Assembly: GCA_002385665.1 (NCBI GenBank)
Contig: DGDX01000118.1
Span: forward strand, 1-8,121
DNA length: 8,121 nucleotides
DNA from: Firmicutes bacterium UBA3941
Lineage (GTDB): Bacteria; Bacillota; Clostridia; Caldicoprobacterales; UBA3941
Reading direction: 5' to 3'
Shown here: piece after piece, positions 1-5,870 of the stretch
Position numbering within the stretch: position 1 is the stretch's first letter
Layout of the letters: each line of letters starts with the position of its first letter
The notes under the pieces: model-generated
What the model saw: the letters and a program-made list of their open reading frames with translations, nothing else
What the model was told of the DNA's origin: nothing
Databases searched by the model: none
Made by a program: the position numbers and the translations under genes

Positions 1-29
1 CTGTGCGCGGAGATGTGTATAAGAGACAG
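1..29 (+). other. Residual Nextera/Tn5 sequencing adapter (artefact)
   Basis: Positions 11-29 read AGATGTGTATAAGAGACAG, which is exactly the 19-base Tn5 mosaic end used in Nextera tagmentation libraries. The ten bases before it match the end of the standard Nextera read-2 adapter at 7 of 10 places, so they are probably error-containing adapter too. The mosaic end points into the window, as expected when genomic DNA starts right after it at position 30. This is library-construction sequence left at a contig end and not a natural mobile element. Translated in the fliK frame it gives the spurious start Met-Cys-Ile-Arg-Asp-Ser. Confidence 0.96.
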
Positions 30-30
30 C

Positions 31-1161
31 TTATATACTTCGTCAATCTCCCTATTGGCAGTTGATGTTGATGTGACCCCAACGGATGTGGAGTTCCTGA
101 ACGAGGGTATCGCCCCAATTTTTCAGCATACTGATGGTGATGTTATGAAGTTGGGAGTTATGGACGGTGAAGCCGTAGACATATTCGATCCAGGTGAAGA
201 AGTATCCATGGGAAACAACCCCGATTTAAGGCTTATTAATTATGATGTCTCCAGGACGTTTTTACATGACAGTGAGGCTATCGATCCAGAGACTAAGGGT
301 GCTGACATCTATCTAATAGAATCTGATAATAAACTAATAGAAGAATACAATCAACCTGATAGTGGTGTCGTAATAGATGGATCGATGTCTGATCATCCTG
401 ATAAAGAAGATTTATCCCATGGAACACAGATCCATGTAGTGGATAATCGCATATTAAATAATGCTGTTCACGGACAGGATCGGCTCTTGAAACAGATTGC
501 CTTATCAGCAGATCATGAGGAACCTGATAATGTGTTCAAAAAAACAGGGGAAGATAATAAGCTCACAAGAGAAGCCCAAATTAGACAGCTTTACAAGGAA
601 GAGAGTACGTATGATCGCTTGCTGACATTAGAAAAAGGGCTCTCCGACCAAGACTCTGAATCGGAATATGACAGCGGAAGCAATTCAGATAGTCTAAACA
701 ATGCTATTTTAGATAATAGCCTGGATTTTTCAAAAGCATTGGACATATCCGATTCAGTCGGAACAATAGAGGCTGTAGAGCAATTGGCAAAAAGAATTGT
801 AGTGACCTTGAATAAGCGGGCATCAGAGCTGGCAATAGAAGTACAGCCCAATCATCTGGGAAAACTCATTCTCAAGGTTGCCATTGAAGATGGCAATCTA
901 GCAGGTAAGATTTTAACCAACAACCAGCTGGTAAGGGATTTCTTACAGCGAAACTTAAGCGAACTGTTGGCTACTCTCGAGGATCAGGGCTTCGTGTTTA
1001 CTTCTTTGGACGTTAATGTAGGTGGGCAATCCAATTACGAACAATTCCATCAAACACGGACGATTAGACAAGGTAACAGAAAATCCATTACGCCTTCTGA
1101 CATTTTTATGATAAAGGCTAATGGACTTACAGAGCAGAATCAAATTGATTGTTTGGCGTAG
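31..1161 (+). CDS. fliK: Flagellar hook-length control protein FliK, 5'-truncated
   Basis: FliK is the secreted molecular ruler that measures the hook and switches the flagellar export gate from hook to filament substrates. About 376 genomic codons are present. The N-terminus is missing because the contig begins inside the gene, and the ATG at 13 lies within adapter sequence and is not a start. The first two thirds are acidic, hydrophilic and Asp/Ser/Asn-rich with little recognisable pattern, as is normal for the variable ruler part of FliK. The C-terminal domain (about 766-1025) fits the Flg_hook family: a helix with two Arg/Lys-rich turns, then LAIEVQPNHLGKLILKV, a Gly-turn, and an Asn-rich helix ending in LLATLEDQG. 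A Gln/Asn/Arg-rich tail follows. The gene ends in TAG at 1159-1161, whose G is the first base of the flgD ribosome binding site. The flgD and flgE genes that follow support the call. Confidence 0.88.
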   Translation, partial: LYTSSISLLAVDVDVTPTDVEFLNEGIAPIFQHTDGDVMKLGVMDGEAVDIFDPGEEVSMGNNPDLRLINYDVSRTFLHDSEAIDPETKGADIYLIESDNKLIEEYNQPDSGVVIDGSMSDHPDKEDLSHGTQIHVVDNRILNNAVHGQDRLLKQIALSADHEEPDNVFKKTGEDNKLTREAQIRQLYKEESTYDRLLTLEKGLSDQDSESEYDSGSNSDSLNNAILDNSLDFSKALDISDSVGTIEAVEQLAKRIVVTLNKRASELAIEVQPNHLGKLILKVAIEDGNLAGKILTNNQLVRDFLQRNLSELLATLEDQGFVFTSLDVNVGGQSNYEQFHQTRTIRQGNRKSITPSDIFMIKANGLTEQNQIDCLA

Positions 1162-1167
1162 GAGGTG
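1161..1167 (+). promoter_or_regulatory. Ribosome binding site that sets the flgD start
   Basis: GGAGGTG lies 5 bases before ATG 1173 and shares its first base with the fliK stop codon. It excludes the upstream in-frame TTG at 1149, which has no such site and would overlap fliK. The arrangement suggests translational coupling of flgD to fliK. Confidence 0.8.
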
Positions 1168-1172
1168 AATTT

Positions 1173-1610
1173 ATGAGAGTACAAGTGGGCGGTTATATTG
1201 AAGGCACAAATGAGCCAACCAGGGAAATAAAAACCCAATTAGGCAAGGATGAATTTTTAAAGATACTAATAGTTCAGTTACAGAACCAAGATCCCCTTAA
1301 TCCCATGGAGGATAAAGATTTTATCGCCCAGATGGCACAGTTTAGCACTCTAGAACAAATTCAAAACATGGGGAGGGATTTTCAATCATTAAAGGCTATG
1401 AACCTTGTAGGCAAGATGGTCTATGGTGAAGTTGGTATAGAAAATTCATCCCAAGTCATCCCTGTATTAGGGAGGGTTGGTAGTGTGACTTTCTCTGAAG
1501 GAAGGTTGTACCTTCATGTAGGAGACTATACGTTAAATATAGATGAGTTGATCACAGTTTTCTCAGAGGATGAGGCAGAGTCGATTGAAGAGGCAAACGG
1601 TGCAGATTAA
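1173..1610 (+). CDS. flgD: Flagellar hook-capping protein FlgD (short form)
   Basis: FlgD forms the temporary cap at the tip of the growing hook, where exported FlgE subunits are folded and added. It is displaced when the hook is complete. The predicted protein has 145 residues. Residues 22-62 carry the FlgD signature: LGKDEFLKILIVQLQNQDPL, then NPMEDKDF and AQFSTLEQIQNM. The remaining C-terminal part has GKMVYGEVG, GRVGSVTF and a beta-rich stretch that resembles the Tudor-like domain of FlgD. The Ig/FnIII-like insert of enterobacterial FlgD is absent, so the protein is short like those of Bacillus and Clostridia. The start is ATG 1173, chosen from the strong GGAGGTG site 5 bases upstream. 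The last residues are acidic and probably disordered. It lies between fliK and another flagellar gene, consistent with hook assembly. Confidence 0.93.
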   Translation: MRVQVGGYIEGTNEPTREIKTQLGKDEFLKILIVQLQNQDPLNPMEDKDFIAQMAQFSTLEQIQNMGRDFQSLKAMNLVGKMVYGEVGIENSSQVIPVLGRVGSVTFSEGRLYLHVGDYTLNIDELITVFSEDEAESIEEANGAD

Positions 1611-1627
1611 GTATAAACCTTGGTAGT

Positions 1628-1637
1628 AAGGATGGTG
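1628..1637 (+). promoter_or_regulatory. Ribosome binding site for the flagellar operon protein
   Basis: AAGGATGGTG resembles AAGGAGGTG with one inserted base. It sits 6 bases before GTG 1644, making that codon the best-supported start. ATG 1632 and GTG 1635 fall inside the site, and TTG 1620 has no site in front of it. Confidence 0.45.
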
Positions 1638-1643
1638 AATAAA

Positions 1644-2075
1644 GTGAGACCGGGAAATGAAAACATCAATATAAACCGTGTAGTAACCTTAGGTAAACCC
1701 GTGGCCAATCCTCAAAAACCAGGTATCAGTACACTGAAGACCGGCCTAAACAACATAAAAACCGAAGAGCAACAGGATTTTAAAGATGTTTTTAAGGCAG
1801 CCCTAGAAAACAGTCAGGCGTGGGATATCAAGTTCAGCAAACATGCGATCCGGAGGATGGAGGATCGGAAGATAGAACTTTCTACAAGACAACTCCAGAA
1901 TCTAAGGGATGCCTTAGCAAAGGTAAAGAGCAAAGGGGTTAAGGACTCCTTGATCTTAATGGAGAATACAGCTTTTATTGTTAATGTCCCGACTAGAACT
2001 GTTGTAACAGCTGTGGATAATAACAGTATCCGAGAAAATGTTTTTACCAATATTGATGGTGCGATAATTATCTAG
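1644..2075 (+). CDS. Uncharacterised conserved flagellar operon protein (TIGR02530-like)
   Basis: This is a conserved flagellar-operon protein of Firmicutes without an established biochemical role, recognised as the TIGR02530 / Flagellar_put type. The predicted length is 143 residues from GTG 1644; ATG 1632 would add four. The first 45 residues are polar and probably disordered. The conserved core runs from about residue 53 to the end. It begins FSKHAIRRMEDRKIELS, continues with a helix rich in Leu, Ala and Lys, then KGVKDSLILMEN, a beta-rich IVNVPTRTVVTAVD, and ends NVFTNIDGAIII. No signal peptide or membrane segment is visible. Its place between flgD and flgE is the usual one for the family, so a part in hook assembly or its control is an inference from context. 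The HA-R-R pattern recalls small RelE/BrnT-like domains (see findings). Confidence 0.82.
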   Translation: MRPGNENININRVVTLGKPVANPQKPGISTLKTGLNNIKTEEQQDFKDVFKAALENSQAWDIKFSKHAIRRMEDRKIELSTRQLQNLRDALAKVKSKGVKDSLILMENTAFIVNVPTRTVVTAVDNNSIRENVFTNIDGAIII

Positions 2076-2095
2076 CCGGACCTTTTTAGGAGGCT
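2074..2095 (+). promoter_or_regulatory. Weak stem-loop covering an AGGAGG motif
   Basis: AGCC (2074-2077) can pair with GGCT (2092-2095), and inside it CCT (2081-2083) with AGG (2088-2090), leaving a four-base loop. The right side contains AGGAGG at 2088-2093, which could therefore be hidden by pairing. The stem is short and interrupted and has no T-run behind it, so it is not a terminator. It may be chance. Confidence 0.2.
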
Positions 2096-2107
2096 TTGCG
2101 CCCTGGA

Positions 2108-2140
2108 ATGACAGAAGGGGCATTCATCGCACAAAACTAA
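2108..2140 (+). CDS. Possible 10-codon leader ORF before flgE (speculative)
   Basis: ATG 2108 opens a 10-residue frame, MTEGAFIAQN, ending at TAA 2138-2140, which overlaps the flgE ribosome binding site. An in-frame TTG at 2096 would extend it by four codons. A perfect AGGAGG lies at 2088-2093, but it is 14 bases from the ATG and only 2 from the TTG, so neither spacing is good. The peptide is not recognisable. Overlap with the flgE site would allow translational coupling. A frame this short is easily produced by chance. Confidence 0.15.
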   Translation: MTEGAFIAQN

Positions 2141-2154
2141 GGAGGTTAGAATCT

Positions 2155-3489
2155 ATGTTACGTTCCATGTTTTCAGGAGTATCAGGACTCCGTTCTCACC
2201 AAACAAAAATGGATGTTATAGGCAATAATATTGCTAACGTAAATACTGTTGGATTCAAGGCTAGTAGGGTTACCTTCCAAGAGGTGTATAACCAGACCTT
2301 GAAAGCAGCTTCCGCACCTACCAGTGCTACAGGGCGCGGCGGCACCAATGCACATTCTATAGGCCTGGGTGTTTCCGTCGCTTCTATCGATGTATTCCAT
2401 ACCCAAGGGGGTGCTCAAAGAACTGATAAGGCTACGGACCTATCCTTGGACGGTGATGGATTCTTTATTCTCTCAGACGGAACAAGGAATTATTATACAC
2501 GTGCCGGTAATTTTATTGAGGATCCCCACGGTTATTTGGTAGCTGCCAATGGCTTAAAGGTACAGGGATGGACCAATAGGGACAGTGACGGGAACATAGT
2601 GACCACAGGACCGACCAGGGAAATCAACCTGGCAAATCTATCCATGTCTCCCCAGGTAAGTTCAAGGATAAGGTTTGAGGGAAATCTCAATAGTAGGTTG
2701 GCAGATGATGGCATCGTGGAATATACGACTAGTATTATAGATAACCTGGGAGAAGAACATAGTATAAAGCTTATTTTCTCGAGGGTTACTAGGGAAATCC
2801 TGGATCCAGACGGGAATCCAATAATTGAAATTGTACCGAATCAATGGAATCTTGTCATAGAACCGGCCAACAACGATAGTAAAATTTTAACCAGTCCCTT
2901 GTATGATACTAAGGATGCTGATGCTAGACCGATTGAATTCGATGGTAATGGCAAACTAGTTTATCCACTGGATGGGATAACGATCCCACTGATAGAGTTC
3001 AGCAATGGATCTGACCCCATAATGCTAGTAGATGATGTTGGAGGTTTAACGATAGAGTTTGATCCCGAAAAAATGACTCAAAACGATAGTGAGTCTACAT
3101 TTAAGATAGCTGAATCCGATGGATATAAATATGGTACCTTGACTAATATAACCATAGATTCCATGGGAAGAATAATTGGAATCTATTCCAATGGTATGTC
3201 TCGTATAGACGCGATATTAGCCATATCCAGATTCAATAATCCCGCAGGCCTATTAAAGCTAGGGGATAATTTGTTCGAGATCTCAGCAAACTCTGGCGAT
3301 CCTATTATAGGACAAGCAGGGATAGATGGAAGGGCGTTAATAAACCCGGGTGCTTTGGAAATGTCCAATGTGGATTTAGCCAGGGAGTTTACAGATATGA
3401 TTATTACTCAAAGGGGTTTTCAAGCCAATTCAAGAATTATTACCACATCTGATGAAATATTACAGGAATTAGTCAACCTGAAAAGGTAG
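2155..3489 (+). CDS. flgE: Flagellar hook protein FlgE
   Basis: FlgE polymerises outside the cell into the curved hook, the universal joint between basal body and filament, after export by the flagellar type III apparatus. The 444-residue protein starts at ATG 2155, 8 bases after AAGGAGGT. The N-terminus (residues 1-36) has the rod/hook family signature: MLRSMFSGVSGLRSHQTKMD followed by IGNNIANVNTVGFK. The FlgE/F/G motif DLSLDGDGFFILSDG and YYTRAGNF lies around residues 98-125. The middle (about 170-370) is the variable surface domain. The C-terminus (about 398-444) has GALEMSNVDLAREFTDMI, QRGFQANSRII and a final helix that packs with the N-terminus. FlgG is the main alternative because the ends are shared, but the length and the position after flgD favour FlgE. 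There are no cysteines. A strong stem-loop begins two bases after the stop codon. Confidence 0.95.
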   Translation: MLRSMFSGVSGLRSHQTKMDVIGNNIANVNTVGFKASRVTFQEVYNQTLKAASAPTSATGRGGTNAHSIGLGVSVASIDVFHTQGGAQRTDKATDLSLDGDGFFILSDGTRNYYTRAGNFIEDPHGYLVAANGLKVQGWTNRDSDGNIVTTGPTREINLANLSMSPQVSSRIRFEGNLNSRLADDGIVEYTTSIIDNLGEEHSIKLIFSRVTREILDPDGNPIIEIVPNQWNLVIEPANNDSKILTSPLYDTKDADARPIEFDGNGKLVYPLDGITIPLIEFSNGSDPIMLVDDVGGLTIEFDPEKMTQNDSESTFKIAESDGYKYGTLTNITIDSMGRIIGIYSNGMSRIDAILAISRFNNPAGLLKLGDNLFEISANSGDPIIGQAGIDGRALINPGALEMSNVDLAREFTDMIITQRGFQANSRIITTSDEILQELVNLKR

Positions 3490-3490
3490 A

Positions 3491-3528
3491 CTTTAACTAG
3501 CCGGGACCATGATCCCGGCTAGTTAAAG
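3491..3528 (+). repeat. 16-bp perfect stem-loop between flgE and flbD
   Basis: CTTTAACTAGCCGGGA (3491-3506) is the exact reverse complement of TCCCGGCTAGTTAAAG (3513-3528), with a 6-base loop CCATGA. The top of the stem is GC-rich and the foot AT-rich. It begins two bases after the flgE stop and ends 25 bases before the flbD start. No T-run follows (the next bases are ATAGTTTAAGGG), so it lacks the second half of a standard intrinsic terminator. It may be a transcript 3'-end stabiliser, processing site or partial attenuator separating hook from motor genes. The structure is seen; the role is inferred. Confidence 0.85.
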
Positions 3529-3553
3529 ATAGTTTAAGGGTGGTGAGAGTCAG

Positions 3554-3754
3554 GTGATCAAAGTTACCAGGTTAAACGGTAAAGAATTTGTCATAAACAC
3601 TGAAATAATTGAGTTTATTGAAAGCACACCCGATACGGTAATAACTACGACTACAGGCAAGAAGGTTATAGTAAAAGAAGATGTTGATGAGGTAATTAAC
3701 AGAGTAATAGAATTTAAAAGACGAGTTTTAGGAGATTCCATAAGTGAGGTGTAG
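3554..3754 (+). CDS. flbD: FlbD/SwrD family flagellar motor protein
   Basis: This is a 66-residue cytosolic protein of the FlbD family (SwrD in Bacillus subtilis, where the protein is needed for full stator torque and swarming). It covers essentially the whole family. It opens with MIKVTRLNGKEFVINTEIIE, then has IESTPDTVITTTTGKKVIVKE and ends in a helix DEVINRVIEFKRRVLG. It has no membrane segment or signal peptide. The start is GTG 3554, with a GGTGAG-type site (part of AAGGGTGGTGAG) 7 bases upstream. The name FlbD is shared with an unrelated Caulobacter transcription regulator; this protein has no such domain. The stop codon is only 3 bases before motA, so the two are probably cotranslated, which fits a role in stator function. 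Confidence 0.93.
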   Translation: MIKVTRLNGKEFVINTEIIEFIESTPDTVITTTTGKKVIVKEDVDEVINRVIEFKRRVLGDSISEV

Positions 3755-3757
3755 TCA

Positions 3758-4543
3758 ATGGATGTATCAACATTGGCTGGAATAGTTGTTGGGATTGCTT
3801 TTATTATAGTTGGCATAATCATCAATGGAACCTTGCAGAGCTTTTATGATTTAGCTTCCATTATGATAGTTCTAGGTGGGACGTTAGCTGCGACTATGGT
3901 GTCCTATCCATTTAAGAGGCTGGTAGGTTTTACAAGGGTAGTCAAAAAGCTTTTCTTTTCATCTGAAGATAAACCACAGGATATAATCGTCCGGATAATA
4001 GAATTAGCTAATATAGCAAGGAAAGAGGGCCTGTTAGCCTTGGAGGAGGCGGCTTATGGTACCGATGATCCGTTTTTGCAAAAAGGAATACTCCTTATTG
4101 TAGATGGAACAGATCCTGAATTGGTTAGGAATATCCTGGAAACTGAGTTGGATTTTTTAGAGGAAAGACATCAGGAAGGGCAAGGGATTTTTGAAACCAT
4201 GGCCTCCCTTGCTCCTGCTTTTGGCATGATTGGTACCTTAATTGGACTAATTAATATGCTCAGAAAATTGGATGATCCATCTAGCTTAGGACCCAGCATG
4301 TCAGTAGCCTTAGTAACAACATTCTATGGCTCTATGTTGGCTAACTTGTTTTTTACACCAATGGCAATTAAGTTAAAGTACAAGAGTAGTCAGGAGATAC
4401 TCTTAAAGGAAATTATGTTAGAAGGCATGCTCTCAATCCAGGCAGGTGAGAATCCCCGTATTATCGAAGAAAAGTTAAAGGCTTTTCTACCCCCGAAGGA
4501 TAGATTAAACAGGGAAGGAAATAACCCAGTAGAGGATGAATGA
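3758..4543 (+). CDS. motA: Flagellar motor stator protein MotA
   Basis: MotA forms the ring of the inner-membrane stator that couples ion flow to rotation by contacting FliG. At 261 residues it has the usual length. Four membrane segments are visible at about residues 4-24, 31-50, 145-168 and 180-203, with a large cytosolic loop between the second and third. The loop carries R88 and E96, in the positions of the charged FliG-contact residues R90 and E98 of E. coli. The conserved prolines are P153 (in APAFGMIGT) and P201 (in FFTPMAIKL), matching P173 and P222 of E. coli. The stretch LDDPSSLGPSMSVALVTT is close to the PomA-type pattern. The start is ATG 3758, with GAGGTG 6 bases before it. Its TGA overlaps the motB ATG in an ATGA. 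Confidence 0.95.
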   Translation: MDVSTLAGIVVGIAFIIVGIIINGTLQSFYDLASIMIVLGGTLAATMVSYPFKRLVGFTRVVKKLFFSSEDKPQDIIVRIIELANIARKEGLLALEEAAYGTDDPFLQKGILLIVDGTDPELVRNILETELDFLEERHQEGQGIFETMASLAPAFGMIGTLIGLINMLRKLDDPSSLGPSMSVALVTTFYGSMLANLFFTPMAIKLKYKSSQEILLKEIMLEGMLSIQAGENPRIIEEKLKAFLPPKDRLNREGNNPVEDE

Positions 4544-5355
4544 GATTGGCAAGAAAAAGAACGCCAAAACAAGAAAATAAAGGTGCAGCCGAATGGTTGT
4601 TGACTTATGGGGACTTGGTTACTTTACTATTAACTTTTTTTGTGATGCTTTTTTCATTCTCCACCATAGATGCTCAAAAGTGGCAGAGTTTGGTTTCGTC
4701 ACTAGCAGGACAGAGCGGTATCCTGGAGGGAGGTAAAGTAGTTAACGAAAAGCCAAATACAGGCGATAATCCAAGTATAGAGGATTTTCTTGAACTATTC
4801 CCCGGTGGTACCGATAAGTTAAGTGATTTCCATGGAGACGAGAATAGCAAACAAGATGATAAGGATGATTTTGTTCGTCTTTATAAGGCAATAGAGGGCT
4901 TTTTGGAGGAAAGGGAAATACCTGCTGAGGTAAAAATATCAAAAACACATACTGAGATACTCTTGAGGTTCAAAGATACAGTACTTTTTGACTCTGGTGC
5001 AGCTAATATAAAGCAAGATGCCAAGGAGATTCTGGTAGGTATTAGTGAAGTTTTAAATGAATTTCAAGAGCATATAAGCAGGGTCAGGATAGATGGCCAT
5101 GCAGATATTATACCGGTTAATCCCAGGAAGCATCCAACAAATTGGGAATTGTCTGCTGAGCGTGCAGTTAATGTAGTTAGATTTTTGTGTGAGGAGCAAG
5201 GTTTTGAAGCATCAAAGCTATCGGCTGCTGCATATGGGGAATTCCACCCCATAGACGATAGCAATACAGCGGAAGGTTTGTCCAGAAATAGAAGGGTAGA
5301 AATTTTTATAGTAAGAGAAATCAAATCCGGGGAAATAACCGAAATAGATCAGTAA
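4540..5355 (+). CDS. motB: Flagellar motor stator protein MotB
   Basis: MotB pairs with MotA, carries the ion-binding aspartate and anchors the stator to peptidoglycan. The protein is 271 residues from ATG 4540. A short basic N-terminus (RKRTPK) is followed by one membrane helix at about residues 19-40. This contains YGDLVTLLL, whose D25 is the ion-binding aspartate. A plug/linker region of about 100 residues follows. The C-terminal OmpA-like domain (about 140-265) has VLFDSGAANI, the GHAD motif (D189) and NWELSAERA (R208), with NRRVEIFI at the end. GHAD replaces the more common GHTD, but the Asp and Arg expected to hold peptidoglycan are kept. The ATG overlaps the motA stop. An in-frame TTG at 4546 would give the family-like start MARKR and is a real alternative. 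Confidence 0.94.
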   Translation: MRLARKRTPKQENKGAAEWLLTYGDLVTLLLTFFVMLFSFSTIDAQKWQSLVSSLAGQSGILEGGKVVNEKPNTGDNPSIEDFLELFPGGTDKLSDFHGDENSKQDDKDDFVRLYKAIEGFLEEREIPAEVKISKTHTEILLRFKDTVLFDSGAANIKQDAKEILVGISEVLNEFQEHISRVRIDGHADIIPVNPRKHPTNWELSAERAVNVVRFLCEEQGFEASKLSAAAYGEFHPIDDSNTAEGLSRNRRVEIFIVREIKSGEITEIDQ

Positions 5356-5365
5356 ACTTGGATTG

Positions 5366-5394
5366 TTGGCAATATGGTCCTATCCATTTAGTAT
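5366..5394 (+). promoter_or_regulatory. Candidate sigma-A-type promoter before fliL
   Basis: TTGGCA (5366-5371, 5 of 6 to the consensus -35) is separated by exactly 17 bases from TAGTAT (5389-5394, 4 of 6 to the -10). It lies in the 88-base gap between motB and fliL, the longest gap in the window. It could supply extra transcription of fliL-fliM-fliY-cheY. Such matches arise by chance in AT-rich DNA, and the -10 lacks a good centre. Confidence 0.3.
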
Positions 5395-5417
5395 CGGGTT
5401 ATTTGAATGACCATATT
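5371..5417 (+). repeat. 9-bp inverted repeat in the motB-fliL gap
   Basis: AATATGGTC (5371-5379) and GACCATATT (5409-5417) are perfect reverse complements separated by 29 bases. No T-run follows, so this is not a terminator. One arm falls in the spacer of the candidate promoter and the other just past its expected start point, so the pair could be an operator. It could also be a weak RNA hairpin or chance. Confidence 0.4.
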
Positions 5418-5443
5418 AATTGTATGGGGGTAAGGTATTTACT

Positions 5444-5854
5444 ATGAATAAAACGATAGTAGTCATTATAGCGGTACTGCTCGCTATTACAATTGGGATT
5501 GGAACTTATATTATATTTCTATTGATTCCTTCAAGTGGAGAGAATGGCGAGCTGCCTGGATACGTTTATAGCACCGGTGATAAATTTTTAACCAATCTAA
5601 AAAGTGATGGACATTATATAAAGGCTGATATACTCTTTGAGGTATCGGATAAAAGTACACTGAAGATTCTAGAAAAGAATAATCATAGGATTAGGGATCG
5701 GATTATCGAGATTCTGGGTGATATAAGCGAAGATGATTTAAACCAAGAGGATTTTAAAAAAAATCTACGAAATCTGATAAGAGATGACTTACAAAACATC
5801 CTGAAAATCGATAAAATAAGAGGTGTCTATTTTAATGACTTCATTATCCAATAA
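5444..5854 (+). CDS. fliL: Flagellar basal body-associated protein FliL
   Basis: FliL is a single-pass membrane protein around the stators that supports their assembly and torque. The predicted protein is 136 residues, normal for a Firmicute FliL. Residues 4-25 form one hydrophobic signal-anchor helix after a short MNK N-terminus, with the rest outside the membrane. The outer domain has the weakly conserved pattern YIKADILFEV, a long amphipathic helix with NNHRIRDRIIEILG, the segment SEDDLNQEDFKKNLRNLIRDDL, and a final IRGVYFNDFIIQ, which fits the FliL pattern of an ending beta strand. The start is ATG 5444, with TAAGG 8 bases upstream. TTG 5420 would add eight residues but lacks a good site. 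The gap to motB holds a candidate promoter and an inverted repeat. Confidence 0.91.
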   Translation: MNKTIVVIIAVLLAITIGIGTYIIFLLIPSSGENGELPGYVYSTGDKFLTNLKSDGHYIKADILFEVSDKSTLKILEKNNHRIRDRIIEILGDISEDDLNQEDFKKNLRNLIRDDLQNILKIDKIRGVYFNDFIIQ

Positions 5855-5870
5855 ACTAATAGCATCTCAT

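Noticed and set aside
11..29. A natural Tn5 or IS50 end
   Set aside because: The hyperactive mosaic end followed directly by a flagellar gene, at the contig edge with adapter-like bases before it, points to library preparation. There is no transposase or second end.
13..30. ATG at 13 as the start of fliK
   Set aside because: It lies within the Tn5 mosaic end, so it is adapter sequence; the frame is also open to position 1.
1149..1172. TTG 1149 as the flgD start
   Set aside because: It overlaps fliK and lacks a ribosome binding site, while ATG 1173 has GGAGGTG at ideal spacing.
3491..3540. Intrinsic terminator after flgE
   Set aside because: The stem is strong but no run of T follows on the + strand. 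The downstream genes are close, all flagellar and in the same direction, so full termination is unlikely.
3550..3825. 91-codon minus-strand open frame across flbD and motA
   Set aside because: It spans two well-supported genes on the other strand and its Ile/Thr-rich sequence reflects their complement; no membrane protein family is recognised.
5420..5443. TTG 5420 as the fliL start
   Set aside because: No ribosome binding site precedes it, and ATG 5444 gives the usual short N-terminus before the membrane helix.
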